Assembly: GCF_003590095.1 (NCBI RefSeq) | Contig: NC_039501.1 | Location: 620,001-684,000 of the forward strand | Reading direction: 5' to 3' | DNA length: 64,000 nt | Source of the DNA: Trichoplusia ni | Lineage: Eukaryota; Arthropoda; Insecta; Lepidoptera; Noctuidae | Shown: positions 12,801 through 20,243 of the stretch, piece after piece | How positions within the stretch are numbered: the stretch's first letter is position 1 | Layout: each line of letters opens with the position of its first letter | Notes under the pieces: model-generated | Databases searched by the model: none | What the model saw: the letters and a program-made list of their open reading frames with translations, nothing else | Told to the model about the DNA's origin: nothing | Program-made: the position numbers and the translations under genes

Positions 12801-15800
12801 ATGGTTTGACGGAGACTTCCGAAATATTTAGCCATTTTAATTGTTTTAACACAAAGCTCAAATAACCATGATTTTATTTTTAAATGCAATTTCAAACATG
12901 TAGTTAGTGAGTGTAAAAACGGATCAATTTAATTCGTTGCCCTTACTAATGTTTTAGCCAAAATCTCACTTTCCATCATAAATTATTTCATTACTGAAAA
13001 CAATACATTTTCTTCCGTCATTCGTCAAATCATTTAAACCATCGTTTTAGCTGCTAGTCCAGCTTGACTAGAAAACAAATAGAGCATGTTTTTGTTTTAT
13101 ACTCTTAACAAAATAACACTGGTTTTCAAAATAATATCATATATTATTATTATTATTGTGTAATTAATAATTATTAATGTGTAGGTTCCTAACCGCATTA
13201 ACCCCGGACGTTCTCAGATTGACTACAATTAATACTTCAGGTACATTTTTACTAAAAAGAAGAAAAAAAATCAGTTTTTGAGTTATTTAGATGGAGGATG
13301 CTTTCTTATTATTTCAACGCTGTTTGGCTAGATTTTTCTGAATTTTTGGCGTAAAGTGTGGACACAGTAGAATATTTTGAAGTAGACAATTGTCAAAATT
13401 ATTGTAAAAAAATTTTTTTTTTTGGTATTTTGAGTGATGCATGAGTCGAGTTTTGGAAAGCATTCTTCTTGTCATTTATATTTTTTTTTGTTTTATCTAT
13501 ATATGTATGGTTTTTATAAGTAACTATGGCTTTTTATATCTTTAGTATATATTTATAGTTGTTTTTACTTTTATAATTGGTTACTGCTAACTACTATTTT
13601 TTTTTATTTTACTATGTATAAAACATTTATATATCATAGACAATAATAGGTTTTATCATTCATTGTGCGCTAAATGAAACTAGGTACCTTGATCAAAAAT
13701 AACTTATCATTCGGTTAGACTATTAGTTTTATGATATAACACAAATCCATCGCATGTTCTAAAATCCTCTTTTTCTCAATTCAGTCCGGACGGTAGTTGC
13801 ATTAACGAGGTTTCGATCGCGCAATCAATTATATCGCAAGCTTTACCCGCACTCTCACCAAGGCTAAGCCTTTCGTTCAGTCCAAAAACGACAGACCGAA
13901 CGAGACTGGTCGACTCGAGTTATCCCCACAACTTAGAAATGAACAAAATTGAGGAAAATCCCACAACTCCACAATCCCCAAACGAAAATGAAACGAACGA
14001 AGAAACTGAATTACAAACACCGAAAACTGAACCTAAAGTTGATTCGAATAAGATCCAAACTGTAGTGACTCCTAGCAAATGGCCATTGAAACCTGGAGTG
14101 TTAGTTCATGTGAATTCGAATCATACGTTAAGTCCTAAAAATCAAGCGCGATTACAACAAGCGGCTGTAGAAGAATCGAATCTAGGTCTACTTGAAAGAA
14201 ACCAGACTGAAGACAAATCACCTAAAGTGGAGTACTCAAAGAAAAATGGGAAACCAAGACAGAGTGTTGTGACGGGAATATTTAAAAATCTTCGAAGGAA
14301 AAGTGAAGACTCCGATGACGATAGTGGGAAATACAAGAAAATAAACAAAAGCAACAAACGAGCAATGAATTTGGTTAATATGAATAAACCGGGATATGTG
14401 TTACCAAAAAACCGTTTGAGGTCCTTGTTCCAAAGCGAAAAGCCTAACATTATAGTCACTGAAGGAGGTAGTTCTCATAAACATAATTATTTGGATGATA
14501 ATGAGTGGCACAATATTCATACAAAAGTAAATCTTATCGTATAAGCAACAAAGTCAAAAATTTGACAAATTAATCTTTCACAATTTTGTTTCTCATGCTT
14601 TGTTTTTGTTATCAGTATTATTGAATCACACATTATCACGAAACACAATACTTAAGTCACACTCACATTTCGAAACTTTTTTCGGCCTTTGCTTTTAAAA
14701 TTCTATTGCTTTTGCATGTTATATGAATATTGAACACTTAACAAGTCTAGAAACTTTTGCACATTTAGTTATTGCCACGAATTTATTTAGTAGTAACTAT
14801 AACTATTTCAATGATGAAGGAAGCGAAAAGAAATCTGCTATTGATAATTTTATAAAAGTTAAGGAAGAAAACATACCTAAATCTTTATTGATAAATGGCA
14901 ACAAGGCATAATTTGTAAAAAATCTTTTGAAATCCTCAATATCAAGTAATCTTATATAATTATGCTTTTATTCCTAAAACAATTCATTCTAATGTATCTT
15001 AATACCCTTTCTTGACTTGTTTCCTGTTGCGATCTTTTGCTTTTTCGCTTGCACGATTTTATTTTGCAATGTTTTTCAATGTGAGCATGTTTTTAGTCGT
15101 GTCGTTCAAAAGGCCTGATAAGATTGTCTCGACTAGTGCCAAAGTTAAACCATTTACTGATGAACAACCAAGAAATACGAGAAAACGCAAAAAGCCGGGC
15201 GATAGTAAGTAGAGCATGCTTTCTGTTTTATGCTTGTTTGACTGTATTTTTTTATAATTAAATTGAACAAATAAAAATCAAACAACCAAATAATATGTCT
15301 TACACGATGTTACCTAAAAGGTCAGCTATCTTAAGCAAAAGTAGATGTTTGTGTAAACGTAAATATAAGTATAGTGCCCTTGAAATAAATCTATCATCAA
15401 TAATTGTTAATTTCTATATATGAAAAATCTAAATTTTTGTGCCCGAATTCCCAAAATCATTTATTTTTTCAAATAGATACTTTCCCAATAAGTTTCTATC
15501 TTAGTAATACGATAACAGATTTAATAATCCATAATAGAGTCATTCTTTCAAACGCCGTATAATTTTTGCCTCGGATTTTCCCAAATACTAAATTGATTTA
15601 ACTTCCACCAGGCCCACCTTCGAATGGCGTAGATAATGCAGCAAACGGCAACCTTGGAACGGACAACCCCGGGCTCTACGAGAACCTGCCGTTCCACGGA
15701 CTACAACAACCACCCAATAAGGTATGCTTTGGACAAACACAATAAACTATCAATGATGTAATTTAGTTTTTCAGTAACAATTTTAGACGATTTTTTTTTT

Positions 15801-18800
15801 ACTCACCTTACTAATAATAATATGTCAGTTGTTAAAGTACTTACCGCCATGTTTTAAAGTTATACAGTGCAGATATGAAGTGAGAATGAGTAATATACCG
15901 CGTAAAGCGGAATATTACTTTAAGTAGTGGGTGGTAACACCCCAAATCAAGATCTAGGAGAAAAGAAAATAGGATTATTAAATGATGTAACGGTTTACTC
16001 ACGCTAGCATAGTTTCGGACCCAACTGGAGACCTTAAGCATGAGCAGGATCAGACGTCTTAATGTCATGTCTTAAATACGCGTGGGTAAACCGTTACATC
16101 ATTTAATAATGAATCATTCTCACGATAGTTACTATAAAAAAAATAGGATATACATTGCTAATGTATCATACACACATGAATACACATTTAAAAAATAACG
16201 CATGTATAGAGTAATATTTAAAACAACAGTTTTGCTAACCTCGTGTGATTTAATAGAAGTTACTGAAGAACTAAATTAATAACTCACAATTTTAACTTTT
16301 TTGTTTTCTTAATCATGTTTTGTTTTGCTTGAATTATAATTTGCATTTGTTTTTGTTTCATGTTCATTTAATTTGCATGTAAAGCCCGTGCAAGCGATAC
16401 AGCCTCGAGTTATTGAAACTAACCCTAAACCAGCGAAAGGAATAGAAGCGTTACAAAAACAGCTGACTACAAACCCCTCGTTCACGCCTAGGATTGTGTG
16501 CCCGCCATTTGTGCAAAACGCTATAGGCTACTCAATGGCTTCAAACTCTCAATACTCGTACGGAATTCCAGTATTATCACCCATCCAACAAATGTATCCA
16601 TTGCATCAAACTGTACTTTTAAATCCTTACTTACCGCCAATGCAGACTTCGTTCCTAAAACAGTTCCCAACGATCGATGAGGAAATCCCAGAAACAGATA
16701 AAAGAAAATTCTCCTCATTAAACACTAGGGTACATAGAAAACCACCACAGTTTCAGTCCATGAGAATAGTTAGAAAACGAAATATAGAAAGATTTTATCC
16801 TAACACTGAATACGGAGAAAATTTTAATGAAATCAATAATAATAAGAACGCGTCTGAAACTGCTAACGAAGATACAATTTATGTAAATTGTCCTTCCCTA
16901 CTTAAAGTCAGATCTAATATCAGTGGAGTGGAACAATTTGAAAATCTAACAGACTCAATACAAGTCTGTGATGAGACTGATTTAAATCAATCAACTACTT
17001 CCCTAAACAGACCAGTACCAGCTCCTAGAACAAAAATATCACCATTCGCATCTCCATCCAAAACAGACCATGTCTACGTTAATCTTTCCATGCCTTTAAT
17101 TAATACTAAGTTTTCTAAATCTATTGATACGATTGATGCTCCAGTAAGACCGACAAAATCTGCTGAAGATATTTCTAAAACTAAATTCTCAAATACTAAG
17201 ACTGATGATAGTGATAACAGCGATGAAGAAAAAGAATCTGATGACAAAGCAGATTTTACTAAACCTAACATAATAGGCGCGACTCCTAAGAAGAACCTCT
17301 CCATTACATTACCATCTACATCATTAGTTAGGTCTGTAGTCAGGCAGTTGAACGATGAGGGAATAAACAAAGTCGGTTTGCCAAAGAAGCAAGTGATACC
17401 ACCAAATAAAACCTTACAAATACCTAAGCTAGCCGAGAAACCGGTTCCAAAAAGATCAGTTGTGAAACGTAGTCACTCAGTGCAAAGTAGTTTGACTGCG
17501 GATAGTGATAGCACTCAGGTATTAATGCTTTTTTTCATTAATTTCTCTGTTTTATGTTCCTTCTGGCTAATGTGTGTGTTCTAATCACTAACCAACTAAT
17601 TTCCTTTTCAGAATACTAACATACTCCAACAACAGTACATGCAAAAACGTAATCATTTTACAAATTTAAGCAATAAAGGGAAGAACAAGAAAAACTTTCA
17701 AATACCACTACAAAAACACCATAGCTTCTGTTACTTCCAACCAATCAGAGTCGATAAAAGAATTCCTGTCGATCAGGAGAGGTCCTACAACAACACTATT
17801 GGACCGTTAATCTATCAGCCTTCAGAGACACAGTATTACACAAAAACTTTAAACAGAACGAGAGAAAAGAACAGTCAGAAACTAAATCGTTTGAAAAAAT
17901 CTGAAAGTCTCAGAGAGAAATTATCATGTGTCGGTATTTATGATAATTATGAGAAACCCGACTACCCAGAGCCTGAATACAATGAATCAGAAAGAAAATC
18001 CTACTTACAGTTACTCAAAGGCAACTACATATCAAATTCAACGAGAAATTTGGGTCCCGAAAATTTTAGTTCAAACTACTCGGGTTCGAAAGATGATAAG
18101 CCTAAACAAAAAAAGTTAGTGTATGCCGATTTAGCTTTAGGTAATCATAATTTGAAGTTTAAAAACACTGTCAATTCAAATAGACATTTGTATGATACGT
18201 ATACAGTAGGTTCTGATAGTGCTAACAAAGATACTAACAGTAGTTATAAGAATATGTCTAATCAGAGAAAAAGCGGTCATGGGCAACCGCGAAGTGACTA
18301 CGCTACTCTCAAATTTAATGAGATCGATGTCTGAAAGGTGAGTTATATTAATGAGCTAGTTTATAAAGCTATAGCTTTTGTGGAGTTTTGATACCATGCC
18401 AGTTCCTCCTTATAACTCCTTATAATGACTTTTAGCTTATTCCTATTTTGGAATGTTGTATTTTAAACCAATGAGTAAGAGATTGGTTTTTGAAAAGGTA
18501 TTTTTGGATGGAACTTTTATGGCGTTAGAACTTCAGAACTAAACTGTTTTTTTATAAACCATATTTCTAATTCACACTTTATACACAGATCAGAACACAC
18601 TTTTATAATATGATTCAATATTTCTAGATAAAATACCCATGACAATGAAAAAAACCCTGATCAATTAAATCTTTTTCTATAAAATATTATCGATAATTGT
18701 TATTTCTCTCTCTTTTTATTGGCTAATTTACGTGTAATGAATTACAAAGTATAATTATTTGTATGGTAATATGTGCCTAAGTGGAACACAGTTGCTTTCA

Positions 18801-19652
18801 CAGCATGAATATTCGACACGCCATGAAAGCCTTATAATATAATTGCCTATTTTGAATGATACTCATACATTTACGAAAAAAAAATTCATAAAAAATATAT
18901 AAAAAGAAACCAATCATAAATTACAAGATTAAATATACCTATAAGCATATGAAGTATACATTTTTTAATAAATAAAAATAAAACCAAGCATTTTTAAAGC
19001 ATTGTCTATTTAATATAAATTTATTAAAACTTTTATCATGTAAATGTATGAATATTCAAGTAGCATGTTTTCGTAATGTTGTGACGTTTTTTTATATTTT
19101 CTTCTAGGAACGCTTTACCAAGAGTGACACGTACATTTTTTAAATAAGAGGTAATTTTTTCAAAATTAATTTCATGACATTTGCTTATTTATCAATCATC
19201 GCTTATAAAATTATCACATTCTACTAATTGGTTCTAATATAAAATAAATTACTGTTTTTTTTGAAAATTAAAAATATGTATAATTAATATTGGACTAAAA
19301 ACTGGCAAGGGCAAAAATAATATGAATTTATTTATTTATGTATTTTATAAAACTAAATAAATAATTTAATATTCGTTATAATTTATTGTTGCACTTAACA
19401 CATATTACCATTGTATTTTATGTATGTGATCTTTTCTAATAAAAAAAAAATACACAAAAAAAATAAAAACATTTTTTTTGTTTTCTTTAGCCATTTAGAC
19501 CCGAAGACCAATTCATATATGCCGACGCTGACTTTAAGGACTACGGGCCCATAAACTACAAGGCGGCATCGATCTACGCTCAAATGAAAAAAGTTAAAGA
19601 ACAACAAAAATTACAGGAAATATACGATAAAGAAAACGAAGATATGCTGTGA
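845..19652 (+). CDS. Ig-superfamily transmembrane receptor gene (5' partial, multi-exon, alternatively spliced)
   Basis: Overall gene entry; individual exons follow. Splice-phase matching from 3525 to 11617 gives 699 codons plus one base without any stop: half an Ig domain, six complete Ig domains, a short stalk and one transmembrane helix. Three tail routes stay in frame: via 12209-12242 and 13785-14544 (963 residues from 3525), via 15097-15204, 15612-15721 and 19491-19652 (825 residues), or via 15612-15721, 16385-17518 and 17612-18334 (1354 residues). About twenty N-x-S/T sequons fit an extracellular glycoprotein. No FN3 domain is evident between the last Ig and the membrane, which argues against typical sidestep, echinoid or nephrin architecture. 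Neuromusculin or another multi-Ig adhesion receptor is possible, but this is a guess. The signal peptide and first Ig domain(s) lie left of the window. The role is inferred as cell adhesion or recognition, probably in the nervous system or muscle. Confidence 0.9.
903..1025 (-). mobile_element. RTE-type non-LTR retrotransposon fragment
   Basis: Contains TGTCCCACTGCTGGGCAAAG followed by GCCTCCCCCA, the reverse complement of the 3'-end region of lepidopteran RTE-like elements; the same block type recurs at 37270-37315 and 50340-50370. Short and non-coding here. Confidence 0.6.
1090..1320. repeat. interspersed repeat, family with CCCGACGTTTCG
   Basis: Shares a long near-identical run with 8890-9020 (TTTACGCGAATGTTAGACAT onward, including TTAGTTCCCGACGTTTCG and TATCATGGTCACGGG). 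It is probably a non-autonomous transposon; both copies sit in introns of the Ig gene. Confidence 0.75.
3525..3675 (+). CDS. Ig domain A, C-terminal half (exon)
   Basis: The acceptor is TTCCAG before 3525 and the donor is GTAAGT at 3676; phase 0 in, 1 out. The 50 codons read EDTTFTTKSSLIFEAT..., then NGQKFHCEAANEV with the second Ig cysteine (FHC), ending ATKELEIW. The first cysteine and the tryptophan of this domain must lie on an upstream exon that is not identified here, probably outside the window. Confidence 0.85.
3885..3975. mobile_element. partial MITE (family of 15974 and 30206)
   Basis: Reads GCAACGGTTTACTCACGCGT and GAGCCCGACTAGTTTCCTTA, matching one terminal inverted repeat and the interior of the copies at 15974-16110 and 30206-30316; the other end is missing. 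Confidence 0.6.
4000..4165 (-). mobile_element. tRNA-derived SINE remnant
   Basis: Minus-strand order matches other copies: a tRNA-like part with GGTTTCGATTCCCGC (box B-like), then the tail with 'gtgacttgaatgtttg'. Diverged; several gaps. Confidence 0.5.
4433..5136 (+). CDS. Ig domain B (exons 4433-4544 and 4955-5136)
   Basis: The domain starts YPPIVRVEPKNITVVEG, has its first cysteine in LLLKCEYES and the core tryptophan split across the intron (TG|G, phase 2), then YRNGERVPVNN, and the second cysteine in MGNYTCVLSNVVGNG. Sequons are NIT, NTS, NGS, NYT and NGS. The donors are GTAAGT at 4545 and 5137. An intron between the B-C strand half and the E-F-G half recurs in most Ig domains of this gene, consistent with a duplicated ancestral split Ig module. 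Confidence 0.9.
5506..6332 (+). CDS. Ig domain C (exons 5506-5688 and 6192-6332)
   Basis: The first exon starts KPQVRLTMSSPSPILE, with cysteine in VTLTCEVVSG and tryptophan in DEVIWYLDGEV; the second contains SFHGNYSCKGKNYAG with the second core cysteine. Two extra cysteines (in PECND and NLCNE) sit in the C'-E region across the intron and could form an additional disulfide. Donors are GTATGT at 5689 and GTAAGT at 6333. The 503-bp intron contains an RTE-like remnant at about 5810-6060. Confidence 0.9.
5810..6060 (+). mobile_element. RTE-like retrotransposon remnant in an intron
   Basis: The translated remnants read RRPPSQLDG and LDADSGKLGVMARRV, resembling the C-terminal region of RTE-type reverse transcriptase polyproteins. 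No intact frame. It lies between the two exons of Ig domain C. Confidence 0.45.
6606..7223 (+). CDS. Ig domain D (exons 6606-6714 and 7066-7223)
   Basis: The first exon reads YPPGPAKLTYSPWRVVKGKS with cysteine in LVLSCSIKEKGRP. The second begins FRWTRGGRLV with the core tryptophan and has the second cysteine in RTNLSCRGINAGGEG. NWT and NLS are sequons. Donors are GTAAGC at 6715 and GTGAGT at 7224. The longer open frame spanning 6899-7357 is this exon read through into both flanking introns. Confidence 0.9.
7535..8849 (+). CDS. Ig domain E (exons 7535-7593, 8120-8287 and 8720-8849)
   Basis: Three exons make one domain: APPSFKYAMNHYSGALYKSQ, then NISLSC...VQWLKDGQLI, then DTASYTCRSSRNLAG. The middle exon has three cysteines close together (SLSC-TVE-C-APL-C) before the tryptophan, so one extra disulfide or local loop is likely. 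The third exon is strikingly GC-rich compared with everything around it. Phases are 1-0, 0-0 and 0-1. The intron at 8850-9219 carries a short interspersed repeat shared with 1090-1320. Confidence 0.88.
8890..9020. repeat. interspersed repeat, second copy of the 1090 family
   Basis: Truncated copy of the repeat at 1090-1320, same orientation, with few differences; it starts 41 bases after the 8849 exon end. Confidence 0.75.
9220..9897 (+). CDS. Ig domain F (exons 9220-9304 and 9692-9897)
   Basis: The first exon reads YEPENITVTPSVVSVTENE with cysteine in RVVCSAR. The second has PMPSYAWRREHPSKAGGKEH with the tryptophan and NNSLIL, then DGGNYVCEAYNRHGS with the second cysteine. The D-G-G/x-Y-x-C pattern is the classical Ig E-F turn. 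Donors are GTAAGA at 9305 and GTAAGT at 9898. The long basic insertion between strands C and E is unusual for the other domains in this protein. Confidence 0.9.
10133..10735 (+). CDS. Ig domain G, membrane-proximal (exons 10133-10215 and 10558-10735)
   Basis: The first exon reads FVPECGIKQIEMNGDQ then VLVCTAHANPST; the second begins VSFSWKLKNDNDSL and ends YRTYLCYANNSVGMSRACERDVM. Besides the core cysteine pair (LVC, YLC) there is an extra pair, one at the N-edge (PEC) and one at the C-edge (RACE), which may brace the domain. Donors are GTAAGA at 10216 and GTAAGT at 10736. Confidence 0.9.
11035..11052 (+). CDS. 18-nt juxtamembrane microexon (ANLESF)
   Basis: The acceptor is GTTTACAG before 11035 and the donor is GTAAGT at 11053. 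The phase is 1 in and 1 out, so inclusion adds A-N-L-E-S-F and skipping keeps the frame. It lies between the last Ig domain and the transmembrane exon, so it would alter stalk length by six residues. Confidence 0.7.
11295..11380 (+). mobile_element. tRNA-derived SINE fragment
   Basis: Contains GTGGGTTCGAACACCGCGTG, a pol III box B-like block, followed by AAGTCTGGGTATCTGGTGCA as in the other SINE copies. Confidence 0.5.
11483..11617 (+). CDS. transmembrane exon
   Basis: The exon reads GTKVWWRDQQKLILIGG, a hydrophobic helix of about 24-26 residues rich in Ile, Leu, Val and Cys, then a basic stop-transfer sequence CRRMRAKSK. The acceptor is CTTCAG and the donor is GTAAGT at 11618; phase 1 out. 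This fixes the topology: Ig domains outside, everything downstream cytoplasmic. If translation ran past the donor it would end at 11769, which could give a truncated intron-retention form, but nothing supports it. Confidence 0.92.
12209..12242 (+). CDS. 34-nt cytoplasmic exon (YNNPVELEERE)
   Basis: The acceptor is ATATAG before 12209 and the donor is GTAAGT at 12243. It enters in phase 1, making Y-N-N-P-V-E-L-E-E-R-E after RAKSK, and leaves in phase 2. Only exons entering in phase 2 (12603 and 13785) can follow. The acidic juxtamembrane sequence immediately after a basic stop-transfer patch is plausible for a receptor tail. A direct splice from 11617 to 15097 or 15612 would skip it. Confidence 0.7.
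12603..12741 (+). CDS. possible alternative terminal exon, short tail
   Basis: Acceptor ATTTTGCAG precedes 12603 and phase 2 fits the 34-nt exon. The frame reads YAIGPSRFMAYVINASLKVT and stops at 12739-12741 after EFEFE. There is no good donor, so it would be a terminal exon giving a tail of about 60 residues. No AATAAA was found close downstream, which weakens the call. The DNA of this segment is a cluster of AAGGTCA-type motifs (see findings), so it may instead, or also, be regulatory. Confidence 0.4.
13785..14544 (+). CDS. large cytoplasmic exon, tail form ending -NLIV
   Basis: The acceptor is TTCTCAATTCAG before 13785, phase 2 in, and the frame is open from the acceptor with 51 codons before the first ATG at 13939. 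The text is polar and low complexity: NPDGSCINEVSIAQSIIS, SPKTTDRTRLVDSS, many Pro/Thr/Glu, a basic patch FKNLRRKSEDSDDDSG, and KNRLRSLFQSEKPNIIV. It terminates NIHTKVNLIV at 14544, a hydrophobic C-terminus that could bind a PDZ domain. A weaker internal donor (AAA|GTAAAT at 14527) ends in phase 0 and could splice instead to 16385 or 19491. Disordered scaffold-like tail; no enzyme domain seen. Confidence 0.8.
15097..15204 (+). CDS. cytoplasmic cassette exon, basic
   Basis: The acceptor is ATGTTTTTAG before 15097 and the donor is GTAAGT at 15205. It is 108 nt, phase 1 in and out, so it can be included or skipped without frame change. It encodes VSFKRPDKIVSTSAKVKPF followed by DEQPRNTRKRKKPGD. 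The RKRKK stretch near the membrane may bind phospholipid or act as a localisation signal (inference). The sequence upstream of the acceptor in the same open frame is hydrophobic by chance and is not proposed to be coding. Confidence 0.65.
15612..15721 (+). CDS. cytoplasmic exon with YENL motif
   Basis: The acceptor is TTCCACCAG and the donor is GTATGC at 15722; phase 1 in, 0 out. It encodes PPSNGVDNAANGNLGTDNPG, then LYENLPFHGLQQPPNK. Y-E-N-L (15677-15688) fits both an SH2-type YxN motif and a loose ITIM (LxYxxL). Phase 1 entry fits the transmembrane exon directly or the 15097 cassette, and phase 0 exit fits 16385, 19108, 19491 and 22233. It is probably the constitutive hub of the tail. Confidence 0.8.
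15974..16110. mobile_element. MITE with terminal inverted repeats
   Basis: The left end AAATGATGTAACGGTTTACT and the right end AGTAAACC-type sequence GTAAACCGTTACATCATTT are inverted copies of about 28 bases; length 137 bp. The copy at 30206-30316 has the same ends with the interior in opposite orientation. It lies in the intron before the 16385 exon. Confidence 0.8.
16385..17518 (+). CDS. 1.1-kb cytoplasmic exon
   Basis: The exon is 378 codons in phase 0 on both sides; the donor is CAG|GTATTA at 17519. The acceptor is weak: AAAG before 16385, or GATACAG before 16403, both in frame. The product is disordered and Pro/Ser/Asn rich, beginning PVQAIQPRVIETNPK. It contains Y-V-N-C (16880-16891) and Y-V-N-L (17075-17086), the SH2-type YVN motif twice, a proline-rich RPVPAPRTKISPF, an acidic run DDSDNSDEEKESDDK, and a basic region near VVKRSHSVQSS that looks like a basophilic kinase or 14-3-3 site. 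It reads through the donor into intron to a stop at 17584 if unspliced. Confidence 0.8.
17612..18337 (+). CDS. cytoplasmic exon, tail form ending -EIDV
   Basis: The acceptor is TTCCTTTTCAG, phase 0 in. The frame is open from the acceptor (NTNILQQQYMQKR) to TGA at 18332-18334, 240 residues. It contains GIYDNYEKPDYPEPEYNESE, LVYADLALG and SDYATLKFNEIDV at the C-terminus. L-x-Y-A-D-L and S-x-Y-A-T-L match the ITIM consensus ([ILVS]xYxx[ILV]). The last four residues E-I-D-V form a PDZ-ligand-like end. A consensus donor GTGAGT follows only three bases after the stop, so the mature exon ends at 18337 and is joined to a downstream exon. Confidence 0.85.
19108..19150 (+). CDS. possible small alternative 3' exon (ERFTKSDTYIF, stop)
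   Basis: The acceptor is TTTCTTCTAG before 19108 and a possible donor GAG|GTAATT lies just after 19150. In phase 0 it reads E-R-F-T-K-S-D-T-Y-I-F then TAA at 19141-19143. It could terminate the form that leaves 15721 or 17518, or be 3' UTR when joined to the exon ending at 18337. The supporting signal is the pyrimidine-rich acceptor only. Confidence 0.35.
19491..19652 (+). CDS. terminal coding exon, tail form ending -EDML
   Basis: The acceptor is GTTTTCTTTAG before 19491, phase 0 in. It encodes PFRPEDQFIYADADFKDYGP, then INYKAASIYAQMKKVKEQQ and ends KENEDML, TGA at 19650-19652. Its base composition and codon use are higher in GC than the surrounding DNA, and the segment reads as a conserved protein end. 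Joined after 15721 it gives QQPPNK-PFRPEDQFIY. Y-A-Q-M (19575-19586) is a YxxM motif of the type bound by PI3-kinase SH2 domains. Poly(A) signals at 20178 and 20238 follow. Confidence 0.85.
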   Translation, partial: PFRPEDQFIYADADFKDYGPINYKAASIYAQMKKVKEQQKLQEIYDKENEDML

Positions 19653-20177
19653 TTACGATTTGGTTGTCAAAAGAAAAAAAAACTTTTTTGTGACTTTATT
19701 TTTACTGTAAATGCTTTTTTTTTTTTACTTTAGTCTCTGCAATCATTTTGTGTTTTTAAAAGTCATTTCAAAAGCGCCGTTAATATATTTTAAGATTATT
19801 TTTAAAATATGCAAAGTAAATCTCATTTTTTACGTAACATTTTAACTTGTGACTTAATATACATAAGGTTCTTTTTAATGTAAACTCGTTGCCAAAAATA
19901 TTTAAGTACAATTTTTTGGTGCTTTTTGCATTTTTTATGCAAAAACCCAGCTTTTTACTTTTAATGTTATAACGAATAACTGTCATTAATTTATATTTTG
20001 TTTATAAGTTAAGCAACGAATGTTAAGTATCGCATTTTGTAATTTTTTTTGTACTTAAATTAAGTTATTTTAATCGTTGAATCGTAACTATGTAAACTTA
20101 TTATTCTTTTACTTTTGCTTTAAGATTTTTTCCTTTTTTAATTCTTTGATCAACCAAGTAATCAAAAATATTGTAAT

Positions 20178-20183
20178 AATAAA
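20178..20183 (+). terminator. poly(A) signal AATAAA
   Basis: AATAAA on the + strand about 525 bases after the terminal stop, followed within 25 bases by a GT-rich element typical of cleavage sites. Confidence 0.55.
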
Positions 20184-20237
20184 ACCTCCGACTATCCTGT
20201 GTTTGTACATTTTAGAAGGTTGTCGTAAAATATTGTA

Positions 20238-20243
20238 AATAAA
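20238..20243 (+). terminator. second poly(A) signal AATAAA
   Basis: A second AATAAA, 60 bases after the first; either could be used. Confidence 0.4.

Noticed and set aside
14723..14911. 62-codon open frame after the -NLIV stop
   Set aside because: No acceptor in phase and polar but unremarkable text; probably UTR or intron, though an unrecognised exon cannot be fully excluded.
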